Positions 27,723 through 36,471 of a DNA stretch of 50,226 nt are shown piece by piece. Position 1 is the stretch's first letter; each line of letters starts with the position of its first letter. Position numbers and translations under genes: made by a program. The DNA comes from an uncultured Chlorobiaceae bacterium. GTDB taxonomy: Bacteria > Bacteroidota > Chlorobiia > Chlorobiales > Chlorobiaceae. The stretch spans positions 1-50,226 of the forward strand of contig CAITSZ010000048.1 of assembly GCA_903895195.1 (NCBI GenBank), given 5' to 3'. The notes under the pieces were generated by a model. It did no database searches, was not told where the DNA came from, and worked only from the letters and a program-made list of their open reading frames with translations.

Positions 27723-28082
27723 TCAGGTCGGGTTTGTCGCCACAGCCCACTGGGGCGCGAGGGGGCCGCGCCACAAAAGGTGAAATGTAGCAGTTTCAGT
27801 TTTCAGAAACGGGGGCATTTGCGCTGCAACCTCAATAACCTCTCCGTCATCCAGAGGTATGGCGAGGTACAAACATGAATGTCCCCAGTTAAGCCCTGGT
27901 TCAAGATCGACAAATGCGATATGCCCATTCCATGGCATATCCATAGCCACGTCCCCTGCATGGAGCTGCTTAGAGGGACTTTTCAGGTTGTGATCCAGAT
28001 AGATAATCGCATTTTCAATACGATCAGCACCAAGGCGGTCACGGACTTTGTTAAGTATTCGCTCTTCAAGATTGGTCATCAT
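27723..28082 (-). CDS. Free-standing paralogue of the caspase-like protein's N-terminal domain (119 aa)
   Basis: 119 residues with no signal peptide or membrane segment. Residues about 54-93 (IAFVDLEPGLNW-GHSCLYL, then GEVIEVAAQMPPFL) align with residues 57-97 of the protease encoded just upstream (IMVFADDAPQYNW-SHPCRYL, then GEFYREVQAQFPPYL). Shared positions include Asn-Trp-x-His-x-Cys-x-Tyr-Leu, Gly-Glu, Glu-Val-x-Ala-Gln and Pro-Pro-x-Leu. The protein therefore looks like a detached copy of the protease prodomain. It could inhibit, activate or chaperone the protease, or form a hetero-complex with it; these are inferences. Its ATG overlaps the protease TGA as ATGATG, so translation is probably coupled. 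No known family recognised. Confidence 0.75.
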   Translation of the reverse strand: MMTNLEERILNKVRDRLGADRIENAIIYLDHNLKSPSKQLHAGDVAMDMPWNGHIAFVDLEPGLNWGHSCLYLAIPLDDGEVIEVAAQMPPFLKTETATFHLLWRGPLAPQWAVATNPT

Positions 28083-29452
28083 CCAAAGACTTTTTTGATG
28101 ACGGTGGTTAGGGCGGTTCTCAATTCAGCCTCCTGTCGAGCGGTTGCCTTACCCAGCTTCTCTTCGATAGGTTGCAGGTTTGGCAGGAGTTTTTCATTCA
28201 ATATAGCATAGAACTCCGGTATTGGCTTTCGCAGATAGTAAGGGTTAAGAATCTCGACCAGGATACGGCAGTAGATCGGCCAGATTATTCCGTAACGCTG
28301 TCCAAGGAAATAATTGCCAGCCGCTGCTGCTGATTCGCTATAGACTGGAGTGTCAGCAGCATTCTTAACTGCATTGGCATAGTTGTGTGCCTCCCTGGCC
28401 GAAACCTTTCCGGTTCCGTCCGTGTCAGGGTTTGATGCAAGGGCGCCTCCATTCGGGGTGTTACCTGTCATGGCAGCAATCCAGTCGCGGGCGAAAGGAT
28501 CGAAATCTGCGCCGCCGATGGAATTCTTTAACTCTTCGCAGGCGGACGAGACGCTGGTATAGGCGGCAGTTGAATGCGACAGTATAGGGCTGTTGAATCC
28601 GCCCGAATGGCATTGCTCCATCATCACCATCAGAGAGTTGAATTTTGGCAGTGTGGCAAGTTTGTCGGCAAATGCAGAGGCAAGATAATCCGCCCCACTG
28701 TAAGTGCAAAGGTAGGACTCGGTGCCGTTGTGCCCGCCATGATTGTTTGTGTGAATCAACAGCAGATCGTCGATTTTCAGTTTGGCTTTCAGGGTATCGA
28801 GTACTGTGTCCAGATCGGCTTTGGTGCCTTTGCCGTTTATCGGCATTCTATAAGCAGTGTTGTCTCCCGGCCAGTTCACCACCGGTTTCGGATTATCGTT
28901 GTAGTTGACTGAGCCATCATAGTTGAGAACATAGATATTCGCTGCAGGAAAGGCATAGATATCTCTCAAAGTCCTGTAGAGAAACTCAAGATCGTTTGTA
29001 TGGCGGTTGTTGGAAGCGCCCGAAAACAGCACTGCATAGCGTTGTCCTTTCGTCCAGCGGATTGGACAGCGCAGTATTGGACGGATGGGGAAATGGAGTC
29101 CAATATCCGTGATGCGAACAGGTTGGTGAAAAGCTTGAAATGTCTTCGGAGCATTGGCTGTAAGATATGGCGGAAACTGTGCCTGTACCTCACGATAAAA
29201 TTCACCGCTCTTGGCATCGTGCAGAAGGTAGCGGCAGGGGTGTGACCAATTGTATTGAGGCGCATCATCGGCAAACACCATAATGGTGTCGCGTTCGATC
29301 GGAATTTGTTGCTTGTAGGCAAGAATATTAGCTCCTTTTGTCAGAATAGTTGAATCTGAAAAAAGGTTGGTGGAGCGAACAGCCTTAAAAGAAAGAGTAC
29401 TTACAACCTTCGACTTGATTGCATCATGTAGTATGCCGGGTACAGTTTGCAT
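28079..29452 (-). CDS. Caspase/C13-like cysteine protease with EF-hand-like loop
   Basis: 457 residues. Residues 1-125 form a separate N-terminal domain (see the paralogue at 27723-28082). Residues about 138-390 follow the caspase-haemoglobinase fold: strand RYAVLFSGASNN, helix LEFLYRTLRDIYAFPAANIYVL, strand DDLLLIHTNNHGGHNG with the catalytic His238, and strand NSLMVMMEQCHSGGF with the catalytic Cys281. Next, DTDGTGKVSARE (343-354) fits the 12-residue EF-hand loop spacing (Asp1, Asp3, Gly6, Glu12), suggesting calcium control as in metacaspases. About 60 helical residues close the protein. No signal peptide or membrane segment was seen, so it should be cytoplasmic. The ribosome site AAGGAG lies 6 nt before the ATG. 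Targets are unknown. It is followed, with a 4-nt overlap, by the paralogue of its N-terminal domain. Confidence 0.8.
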   Translation of the reverse strand: MQTVPGILHDAIKSKVVSTLSFKAVRSTNLFSDSTILTKGANILAYKQQIPIERDTIMVFADDAPQYNWSHPCRYLLHDAKSGEFYREVQAQFPPYLTANAPKTFQAFHQPVRITDIGLHFPIRPILRCPIRWTKGQRYAVLFSGASNNRHTNDLEFLYRTLRDIYAFPAANIYVLNYDGSVNYNDNPKPVVNWPGDNTAYRMPINGKGTKADLDTVLDTLKAKLKIDDLLLIHTNNHGGHNGTESYLCTYSGADYLASAFADKLATLPKFNSLMVMMEQCHSGGFNSPILSHSTAAYTSVSSACEELKNSIGGADFDPFARDWIAAMTGNTPNGGALASNPDTDGTGKVSAREAHNYANAVKNAADTPVYSESAAAAGNYFLGQRYGIIWPIYCRILVEILNPYYLRKPIPEFYAILNEKLLPNLQPIEEKLGKATARQEAELRTALTTVIKKVFG

Positions 29453-29995
29453 GATAGTCTCCTTTTATTTTGATGTATCGGATTGATCGTGAAGTTTACC
29501 TCTGTGAAAAAAAACATTCGATCCTACGAACTGATAGAGTTCATCTTTGAAACAGTTGTTCCGGTCTCACCTCCTTCGGTTGCTGATATAAAAAAAACAT
29601 GCATTCCCAATTGCAGATCATTGCAGACAAGCGCATCCATTATGTGAGGGCTTTATTTACAGCTATCTCCTATACATGCGCTCTATTGCTTACTGATGAA
29701 ATCAAAAGAGAAGTTGGAACCGCGTAGTATATACTTATGAAATGTAAAGGTATCGGAAGGACTACCGGATGCGGGCGCAGCGACAGTATAATCAGGCCAT
29801 ACGGCAATGTATGCTCAACTTAAAAAGCAATACGGAGCTGAACAGCATGGTCTTTAATGCAATCAGAAATTCGTTAAAGCCTGTTTCTGTAAATATATAA
29901 GATAAGTGTATCAGCCTAATTTATGTGAAAAAAAACAAATTGCAAATAATTTCACAACGATAAAACCTTTTCGTCATCACAATATCCTTTTGGAC
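29453..29995. other. Intergenic region, no gene seen
   Basis: 543 nt between the caspase-like gene and the PhnA-like gene, both on the minus strand. AT-rich with stops in all frames; I saw no gene, RNA or repeat. It must hold the promoter of the protease gene near its left end. Confidence 0.55.
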
Positions 29996-30334
29996 TCATG
30001 CTTTTTTGACGAATTCCGACTTCAATTCCATAGATCCAAAACCCTCGATTTTGCAATCGATGTTATGGTCGCCGTCGATGAGACGTATGTTTCGCACCTT
30101 TGTCCCTCCCTTCAGCACCGATGAGGCTCCCTTGACCTTGAGGTCCTTGATTACCGTCACGGTATCTCCATCCTGCAATATATTGCCATGCGCATCCTTC
30201 CATACGCGGGTTTTTTCTGATGCAGCCTCAGCCGAATTGCTCCATTCGTATGCACACTCCGGGCAAGTCAGAAGGGTTCCGACCTCATAGGTGTATTCCG
30301 AGTTGCATTTCGGGCAGTTTGGTAACGTGCTCAT
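29996..30334 (-). CDS. PhnA-like zinc ribbon protein
   Basis: 112 residues. The N-terminal zinc ribbon has two CxxC pairs ([15 protein letters not shown] and [12 protein letters not shown]), followed by the PhnA domain ([41 protein letters not shown]). This is the YjdM/PhnA family, which is named after the phosphonate operon but is not a phosphonoacetate hydrolase; the function is not established. A ribosome site (AAGGAAG) precedes the ATG. It stands alone here, without phosphonate genes. Confidence 0.92.
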   Translation of the reverse strand: MSTLPNCPKCNSEYTYEVGTLLTCPECAYEWSNSAEAASEKTRVWKDAHGNILQDGDTVTVIKDLKVKGASSVLKGGTKVRNIRLIDGDHNIDCKIEGFGSMELKSEFVKKA

Positions 30335-30626
30335 GATCTTCCTTTTTCAAAAATTTTCCGGCAAAGCTTTTTTGCGATAAAATAATGATTTGTAAGAATG
30401 CTCCTATTAAAAAGATTAACCGAGTCCTTAACAGGCAAGGCTGGAGCCCTTCATGAAGGAACATCTCTGCTCTAAGACTCTAAACAGCGTTACCCATCTT
30501 TACCATTCTTTTCTTTTTTATATATATAATGTATGATAGTGTCGTGTGATGTATATATATTTAATGTATGTTTTAGATGTAGCACTTGTGAAGACTTGGT
30601 TTTTATCATTTCTAAATACGATGAAC

Positions 30627-31376
30627 ATGAAAAAGATTACATCATTACTCGTATTACTTTCTGCGGTTTTTTTGACACCAGCTCCGGTATCTGCTGTCGA
30701 GCACTACGTCAGCGGAAGCATCGGCATTCCTGCTTATCAGGATTTAAATTCAACCTTTTCCTTCTACAATGCTCCAACTCTTAATCTTGTACGGGATACA
30801 AATATATCACTCAATTCCGGAGTGTTGCTCTTTGGGGCGATCGGAAATGATTATGGAAGTTTCCGTATTGAAGGCGAGTTGGGCTATCAGACATTCAATT
30901 TCGACAAGATCAAGGTGCATTCTACAGGCATAGGGCAAACAGCGACCACTCTTGTTTCCAAATATATCTACGACATGTCTGGCGGTGCATTCAATGAAAC
31001 ATCAACATTCAGCCTGGCTGGCAAAGGAAATGTCACTTCGCTAATGGTAAATGCTTACTACCTTTTCCCGGTTGGAGGAGGCATTAAGCCCTTTGTGACT
31101 GCCGGTACCGGCGTGGCTCAGGTTCGCTATGCTGACTTTAATATCAATAATCTTCCAAATCCCGATGACAGTAATGTCTTAAACCGCAATACCGACAATA
31201 CAACCACCTTTGCCTATCAGCTGGGTGCGGGAGTTGCGGTTCCAGTGAGCAGGAACGTTACTTTTGATGCCCTTTATCGCTACTTTACGACTGCTCGTTA
31301 CAATATGCCGAGTTTCGGAGCGGATACTTCGATGCAAAACCACCAGTTTCTTGTCAACGTCCGGGTTGGAATCTGA
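30627..31376 (+). CDS. Outer membrane beta-barrel protein
   Basis: About 249 residues from MKKITSLLVLLSAVFLTPAPVSA, a clear signal peptide; upstream in-frame ATGs (30546, 30621) would spoil it or add little. The mature part alternates polar and hydrophobic residues in beta strands (HYVSGSIGIPAYQ, SFRIEGELGYQTFNF, VTSLMVNAYYLFPV, KPFVTAGTGVAQVRYAD, FAYQLGAGVAVPVSRNVTFDALYRYFTT) and ends in an aromatic-containing final strand (FLVNVRVGI). This is the Opa/OmpW-like small barrel pattern. It may be a porin or adhesin. It ends 59 nt before a G-rich motif and converges on a Nif11-like gene. Confidence 0.82.
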   Translation: MKKITSLLVLLSAVFLTPAPVSAVEHYVSGSIGIPAYQDLNSTFSFYNAPTLNLVRDTNISLNSGVLLFGAIGNDYGSFRIEGELGYQTFNFDKIKVHSTGIGQTATTLVSKYIYDMSGGAFNETSTFSLAGKGNVTSLMVNAYYLFPVGGGIKPFVTAGTGVAQVRYADFNINNLPNPDDSNVLNRNTDNTTTFAYQLGAGVAVPVSRNVTFDALYRYFTTARYNMPSFGADTSMQNHQFLVNVRVGI

Positions 31377-31435
31377 TAATGTTGAGCTGTATACACTGAT
31401 GCGGCAGTTGCCTTATCTGTTATGTGTTTTATTTA

Positions 31436-31477
31436 GGGGGGGGGATGCAGGGGGAAACAGGGGTGACGTAACGGGGG
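31436..31477 (+). other. G-quadruplex motif between convergent genes
   Basis: Four runs of G: nine (31436-31444), five (31450-31454), four (31460-31463) and five (31473-31477), separated by loops of 5, 5 and 9 nt. The runs are all on the plus strand. The motif sits between the ends of the beta-barrel gene and the Nif11-like gene. The nine-G run is also a slippage-prone homopolymer. Confidence 0.6.
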
Positions 31478-31484
31478 AGCCTTG

Positions 31485-31658
31485 TTACATGGTCATTGAT
31501 GATGACGCAGCTTCAAGCTCTTCCGTAGTGAACTCATATCCTTCGCGCTGGATAAAAGCCATCTTTGTTTCAGTATCCTCCATCCTCAGCACAGCTCCAT
31601 TAAACATTTCGTCATTCTTCATCCTTTCGAGAAATGCTCTTGCTTGTTCCTGTGACAT
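31485..31658 (-). CDS. Nif11-like leader peptide/precursor, 57 aa
   Basis: A small gene read directly on the minus strand: MSQEQARAFLERMKND, then EMFNGAVLRMEDTETKM, then AFIQREGYEFTTEELEAA and a short tail SSSMTM. The helical FLERMKND start and the GYEFTTEEL end are the Nif11 domain pattern that serves as leader for many ribosomally made, modified peptides. The ribosome site AAGGAA lies 6-7 nt before the ATG. There is no Cys and almost no tail after the domain, so a modified core peptide is not obvious. No modification enzyme or exporter was seen nearby; it could be a Nif11 protein with another role. Confidence 0.72.
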   Translation of the reverse strand: MSQEQARAFLERMKNDEMFNGAVLRMEDTETKMAFIQREGYEFTTEELEAASSSMTM

Positions 31659-31970
31659 GGTTATTTCCTTTTGTTACTATTTCGGGTAAATGGGTCAATG
31701 AAACCTTTTGAGCTGCAATAAAATTGAGTGAGTATAGCAATAAATTAGAGCTTCATCAACCTTATCGCTGTAAACAATTATAAAAAATTTTTTCTTGCTG
31801 ACTCTCAGCGCCTTGAATTGATGGAAGAGTAAATAAAGGATAAAGCCTTGATTGATTAAGGAGCAAGATGCATTATATTGATTGCATGAAAGCCAGTTCA
31901 ATTATGGAGAGAACTTCCTACTCCTTTCAGCTCGAAATTCATTTCCTCTCTGTAACCACACTTCAACCTC
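31659..31970. other. Divergent intergenic region, Nif11-like gene / kinase array
   Basis: 312 nt, AT-rich, no gene seen. It should contain the promoter of the Nif11-like gene (left, minus strand) and of the first kinase gene (right, plus strand). The last 12 nt before the kinase ATG are pyrimidine-rich (ACTTCAACCTC), with no purine ribosome site. Confidence 0.5.
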
Positions 31971-34448
31971 ATGGCCAAAAAGCCACACATCAATAACCCG
32001 CTTGCTATAGAAGAGTTACGATCTTTGGCCGAAGTGCGCCTGAAGGTCAAACAGAAAAGTACTCTATCGGTTACTTCCTCTCCGGAAGAGATGTTAAGAC
32101 TTGTCCATGAGCTGCAGGTGCACCAGATCGAGCTTGAAATGCAGCAGGAAGAGCTTGCTCGCACACGAAATGAGCTGGAAGAGAGTCTCAGCAACTACAC
32201 GGAGCTTTATGACTTTGCACCAGTCGGGTATTTAACGTTAGACAGGGATAGTAAAATTCAACAGGCAAACCTGACCGCTTCCCAATTGCTTGGTGTTGAT
32301 CGCTCACTCCTGCTGGGTAGGCACTTTACGAAATTTGTTGTTCCCGAAGACTGTCGGGCAATTGATACCATGCTCGATACCGTGTTTTCCAGACGACTCC
32401 CTGGGAGTTGCGATGTAAAGCTTTTGGCCGGCACTGACTCTAAACGATCTATTCGCAACTTTCGCCTTGAAGGTGCAGTCAGCGATGCCACTCATGGATG
32501 CCGTGTTATTCTCTCGGATATTATTGCACAGAAGGTAGCTGAAGAAGATTTACGCAAAAGTGAACGTATATTTCGCTCCATTACAGAGCAAATAGCAGAA
32601 TATGTTTTTCTTGTAGACTCTACGGGCCTCTTAACCTATGCCTCTCCTGTTATTGAGAAACTTTTCGGATATCTGCCACATGAGGTCGTTGGCCACTCCT
32701 TTATCGACTACATACCGGAAGAAGACATTCCAAAAGCCTTAGAGATATTCAGCACCGACCTTCAGCTGAAAACTGAGAATCATATCTTTGAAGTGAGGTT
32801 GAAGAGAAAAGACGGATCGATATTTGACGGAGAAGTCAATCTGCAATATTATCAGGATCAGGAGATCACAGGAATGATCGGCTTGATCCGTGATATTACC
32901 GAGCGTAAACAACAGGAACTATTGCGTCAGCAATTTGAGCATGAGTTACAGGAACGTCAGCAGTTTCTTGCAAGTATTTATGATGCGGTCAATCTCTCTA
33001 TTTTTGTAGTTGATGTAAGAGATGACGGCGGTTTCCGCTTTATAGGGGTTAACCCCACGCATGAAAAACTGTCGGGTATTTCAAATAAGAAGATATCAGG
33101 AAAGACACCCGAAGAGTTTCTTGCGCCGGAAATTGCCAGGGCGGTTATCCGTAACTATGAGCGCTGTATGGAGGCAGGCAAGACTATACAGTATGAGGAG
33201 ACTCTGAACCTTAACGGTAAAGATACATGGTGGGAAACGGTGCTGAACCCGGTTTACAATGATGCAGGTCATATCTATAGAATTATCGGCACCGCCAATG
33301 AAATCACCGAAAAGAAAAAAATGCTCGATGATCTCATTGCCTCTAAAGACAAGGCAGAAGAGAGCGATCGCCTGAAATCAGCGTTTCTTGCCAACATCAG
33401 CCACGAGATCCGTACTCCGATGAATGGCATTATGGGCTTTTCTGAACTGCTCAAAGACCCGCATCTCTCAGGAGAGGAGAAGGAGGAGTATATTGAGCTT
33501 ATCAATGAAAGCGGTCGACGGATGCTCAACCTTATTAATGACCTTCTGAATATTTCCCTGATTGATGCCAGGGAGGCAAAGCTGGAGATAGCCGAAACAC
33601 CAGTCAACCTTCTTCTGGGTGATCTTCAAGCTTTTTTTAAGCCTGAGGCAGATAAAAGGGGATTGCGTTTAAGCTGTTCAAGAGCACTCTCCGACGATGC
33701 AAGCATCATTATGAGCGACAGGACGAAACTGACTCAGGTAATGACCAACCTGATCCAGAATGCGATTAAGTTTACCTCAAAAGGCGGGATTGACTTCGGC
33801 TATACCAGAAATGATGAAATTCTTGAGTTTTATGTAATCGATTCTGGCATTGGTATTCCAGCTGACAAAAAAGAGCGGATTTTTGACCGGTTCCATCAGG
33901 TCAACAACTCATTGACCCGTGACCATGAAGGCGCAGGTTTAGGGTTGAGCATTTCCAAAGCTTTTGTTGAACTCCTTGGCGGCACCATCCATGTCGAATC
34001 GGTTGATGGCGCAGGAAGTAATTTCAGCTTCACCATTCCCTACACCCCACTCCACTTGCCAACCGCCGACTGCCAACTGCCAGCTTCTCCCTGTATTCTC
34101 ATCGCTGAAGACGATGCAATGAGCGCTTTGCTGCTTAAAAAGAGCCTGAAAGATGAAAATTTCACGTTTCTATGTGCAGAAAACGGCTGGGAGGCTGTTG
34201 AGCTTGTTCAGGTTCATCCGGAGATCAATCTGGTGCTTATGGATATTAAAATGCCCGTCATGAACGGTTATGAGGCCACAAAGCTCATCAAAGAGCATCG
34301 ACCTCTCTTGCCCATTATCGCCCAGTCAGCATTCACATCAAAAGAGGAGAGGCAAAAAGCCAAAGAAGCCGGCTGCGACGACTTTATCACCAAACCCATC
34401 AGAAAGGACGAACTTCTTGAAAAGATGCAGGTATTTCTGAGCTTGTAA
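31971..34448 (+). CDS. Hybrid sensor histidine kinase A (N-module, 3 PAS, HisKA, HATPase, receiver)
   Basis: 825 residues, no membrane segment. Residues 1-80 are a helical module (LRSLAEVRLK, VHELQVHQIELEMQQEEL, YTELYDFAPVGYLTL) leading into PAS1 (about 80-190). PAS2 (200-315, SERIFRSITEQIAEYVF) and PAS3 (330-450) follow, then HisKA with His478 in SHEIRTPMNG, HATPase (NLIQNAIKFT, DSGIGIP, GAGLGLSISKAF) and a receiver (LIAEDDAM, phospho-acceptor Asp758 in LVLMDIKMP, AQSAFTS, ITKP). The likely chain is signal to His478 to Asp758, then to an unseen partner. The linker between HATPase and receiver is encoded by a dispersed repeat (34056-34086). It is the first gene of the kinase array. The ATG follows a pyrimidine tract. 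Confidence 0.93.
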   Translation: MAKKPHINNPLAIEELRSLAEVRLKVKQKSTLSVTSSPEEMLRLVHELQVHQIELEMQQEELARTRNELEESLSNYTELYDFAPVGYLTLDRDSKIQQANLTASQLLGVDRSLLLGRHFTKFVVPEDCRAIDTMLDTVFSRRLPGSCDVKLLAGTDSKRSIRNFRLEGAVSDATHGCRVILSDIIAQKVAEEDLRKSERIFRSITEQIAEYVFLVDSTGLLTYASPVIEKLFGYLPHEVVGHSFIDYIPEEDIPKALEIFSTDLQLKTENHIFEVRLKRKDGSIFDGEVNLQYYQDQEITGMIGLIRDITERKQQELLRQQFEHELQERQQFLASIYDAVNLSIFVVDVRDDGGFRFIGVNPTHEKLSGISNKKISGKTPEEFLAPEIARAVIRNYERCMEAGKTIQYEETLNLNGKDTWWETVLNPVYNDAGHIYRIIGTANEITEKKKMLDDLIASKDKAEESDRLKSAFLANISHEIRTPMNGIMGFSELLKDPHLSGEEKEEYIELINESGRRMLNLINDLLNISLIDAREAKLEIAETPVNLLLGDLQAFFKPEADKRGLRLSCSRALSDDASIIMSDRTKLTQVMTNLIQNAIKFTSKGGIDFGYTRNDEILEFYVIDSGIGIPADKKERIFDRFHQVNNSLTRDHEGAGLGLSISKAFVELLGGTIHVESVDGAGSNFSFTIPYTPLHLPTADCQLPASPCILIAEDDAMSALLLKKSLKDENFTFLCAENGWEAVELVQVHPEINLVLMDIKMPVMNGYEATKLIKEHRPLLPIIAQSAFTSKEERQKAKEAGCDDFITKPIRKDELLEKMQVFLSL
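34056..34086 (-). repeat. TTGGCAG-type repeat inside kinase A
   Basis: On the minus strand this reads as TTGGCAG-like units, the same as the non-coding repeats at 7204-7236 and 8058-8147. On the plus strand it encodes LPTADCQLPAS in frame, between the HATPase and receiver domains. An almost identical copy lies in kinase F at 47659-47689. Confidence 0.85.
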
Positions 34449-34476
34449 GTAGCTGTTCATTATCCTGCCGTCACAT

Positions 34477-34532
34477 CCCTTCTTATAAGTTATTTCAGAA
34501 TAATCTTTTCTATAAGGGGTAAAATTTTTTTT
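34477..34532 (+). terminator. Possible terminator after kinase A
   Basis: The inverted pair CCCTTCTTATA (34477-34487) and TATAAGGG (34511-34518), with a bulge, is followed shortly by eight T (34525-34532). The stem is AT-rich and imperfect, so efficiency is doubtful. Confidence 0.4.
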
Positions 34533-34673
34533 GCCAATCAATTTTTGGTGTTGAAAAAAATTAAATTAATAAATTGCGGCAGGGAGTATTTATCTACTCC
34601 TCCCCAAATCAAGAGCGGAGTCAATTAGATTCTTTCATCTCTCTGTTATCTTTAATTTCGACCGTCCCTCTCC

Positions 34674-36185
34674 ATGGATCAGCTTATAAAATCGAGTGCA
34701 TATTTAAATCAAATTCCTGCTGTTATCATTATTACCGACTCTGTTGGTGATATAGAATATGTGAGCCCACTATTCAGTGAGCATGCCGGGTACTCTAATG
34801 ATGAAGTAATAGGCCGGAATCCACGTATTCTCCAGTCAGGTCTCATGCCGAAGGCTCTCTATGAAGATCTCTGGCAAACAATTCTTTCTGGCAGGGTGTG
34901 GCGTGGAGAGTTGCAGAACAAAAAGAAAACGGGGGAACTCTATTGGGAGAAAGCAGTTATTTCACCCATTCAGAATGAAGGCGTGATTACTAATTTTTTG
35001 GCGATAAAAGAGGACATAACAGCTGAAAAGCATCTCAAGGATGAGCTGATAGCCTCTAACATTCATGCCAAAGAGAGAGACCGATTGAAATCCAAGTTTC
35101 TCCATAATATCAGCCATGAAATCCGCACACCGATGAATGGTATTCTCGGTTTTGCACATCTGCTTAAAAACCCTCATTTATCAAAAGAGGATATGTTTTT
35201 ATATACCGATATTATACGCTTGAGTGCGGATCGGTTACTGGGTCTCGTAGATAATTATACTATTATTTCCTCTCTGGAAGCCGATGAGACAAAGGTGGAG
35301 ATCACCCCAACGGCTCTTAATGAACTCTTGCGTGATCTTTATGCCTCTTTCAATTCTGCAATGGCCGATAAAGGATTGCTTTTTAACTACAGCATTTCTC
35401 TCTCAGAAGAAGACAGCATCATTGAAACCGATGGAGGCAAGCTCTCTCTCATATTGACCAACCTGATCCAGAATGCACTCAAATTCACCCGTGAGGGCAG
35501 GATTGATTTCGGTTATACCAGAAAAGCAGATCTTCTGGAGTTTTATGTCAGCGATTCCGGAATAGGCATTCCTCTTGACCAGACAGAAAAAATCTTTACA
35601 CCCTTTTACAGTATTGACAGCATCTTATTGAGTGGTGATGATGGGGGTGGGCTGGGGTTGGCCATTACAAAGGGATTTGTTGAACTTCTTGGAGGTTCAA
35701 TAAGGGTTGATTCTGTTGAGGGGAGCGGGAGCAACTTTGTATTCACCACTCCTTATTCCCCGGTAAATCCGATTTCGCATCATCTATTGACGGCCAAAAT
35801 GGATGACGTTTTTCCCCTTTCACCGTTCTGTATTCTATTAGTCGAAGATGATTCAACAAGCACTCTGCTGCTCGAACAAATGCTTAAAGGCCGCAATATC
35901 ACCTTCCTTGTTGCCGAAAACGGCTTTGAAGCTGTTGAACTTGTTCAGCTGCATCCCGAAATCAATCTGGTGCTTATGGACATTAAAATGCCCATCATGA
36001 ACGGCTATGAGGCAACAAGGCTTATCAAAAAGCAGCGTCCAGACCTTCCCATTATCGCACAGTCAGCATTTACCTCAAAAGAAGAGAGGCAAAAAGCCAA
36101 AGAAGCAGGCTGCGCAGACTTCATCACCAAACCCATTAACAAAAGCGAGCTGCTCGAAAAAGTGCAGGAACTGATTCACCAATAA
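34674..36185 (+). CDS. Hybrid sensor histidine kinase B (1 PAS, HisKA, HATPase, receiver)
   Basis: 503 residues, the shortest of the array. One PAS domain (about 8-120: NQIPAVIIITDSVGDIEYV, GRNPRILQSG, ELYWEKAVISPI) is close to the third PAS of kinase C. HisKA has His148 in SHEIRTPMNG; HATPase reads NLIQNALKFT, DSGIGIP, GGGLGLAITKGF; the receiver has LLVEDDST, Asp436 in LVLMDIKMP, AQSAFTS and ITKP. It lacks the N-terminal helical module of kinases A, C, E and F. No membrane segment. The linker to the receiver has no dispersed repeat. The start is preceded by CCCTCTCC instead of a ribosome site. Confidence 0.92.
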   Translation: MDQLIKSSAYLNQIPAVIIITDSVGDIEYVSPLFSEHAGYSNDEVIGRNPRILQSGLMPKALYEDLWQTILSGRVWRGELQNKKKTGELYWEKAVISPIQNEGVITNFLAIKEDITAEKHLKDELIASNIHAKERDRLKSKFLHNISHEIRTPMNGILGFAHLLKNPHLSKEDMFLYTDIIRLSADRLLGLVDNYTIISSLEADETKVEITPTALNELLRDLYASFNSAMADKGLLFNYSISLSEEDSIIETDGGKLSLILTNLIQNALKFTREGRIDFGYTRKADLLEFYVSDSGIGIPLDQTEKIFTPFYSIDSILLSGDDGGGLGLAITKGFVELLGGSIRVDSVEGSGSNFVFTTPYSPVNPISHHLLTAKMDDVFPLSPFCILLVEDDSTSTLLLEQMLKGRNITFLVAENGFEAVELVQLHPEINLVLMDIKMPIMNGYEATRLIKKQRPDLPIIAQSAFTSKEERQKAKEAGCADFITKPINKSELLEKVQELIHQ

Positions 36186-36471
36186 AAGTGCGCGATGTTT
36201 ATACTCTTTAATTCGATGGCTGCGACGACTTATAAAGACTCAGCTCAACCCCTGAATAAATAGATGGGTGGAACCGCATAATTAATGACTACCTTTGTTT
36301 TGATTAAAAGGTACTTATTTTTCTCTCTTTCCCCCCGCCGTCACATAGAGGAATCAGGGCAATCACCTGCAACTACCTTCTCTGTTCCCTGGATTATATT
36401 TTCCCGGGGTGAAACGGAGGATTAAACGTTGACTCTTTCATTTTTCGTAGAATTTATTTGTTCCCCCTCCC

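Noticed and set aside
27723-29452. Caspase-gasdermin defence pair
   Set aside because: Bacterial gasdermins are about twice the length of the 119-aa partner and end in a short inhibitory tail; here the partner resembles the protease's own N-terminal domain instead.
29760-29880. Possible gene remnant in the gap upstream of the caspase-like gene
   Set aside because: A stretch around 29790-29850 looks faintly coding (YGNVCST, KKQYGAE-like), but frames break quickly and no family can be named.
31384-31689. Plus-strand open frame across the G-rich region
   Set aside because: It overlaps the end of the beta-barrel gene and is antisense to the Nif11-like gene, which has a good ribosome site and a recognisable domain pattern.
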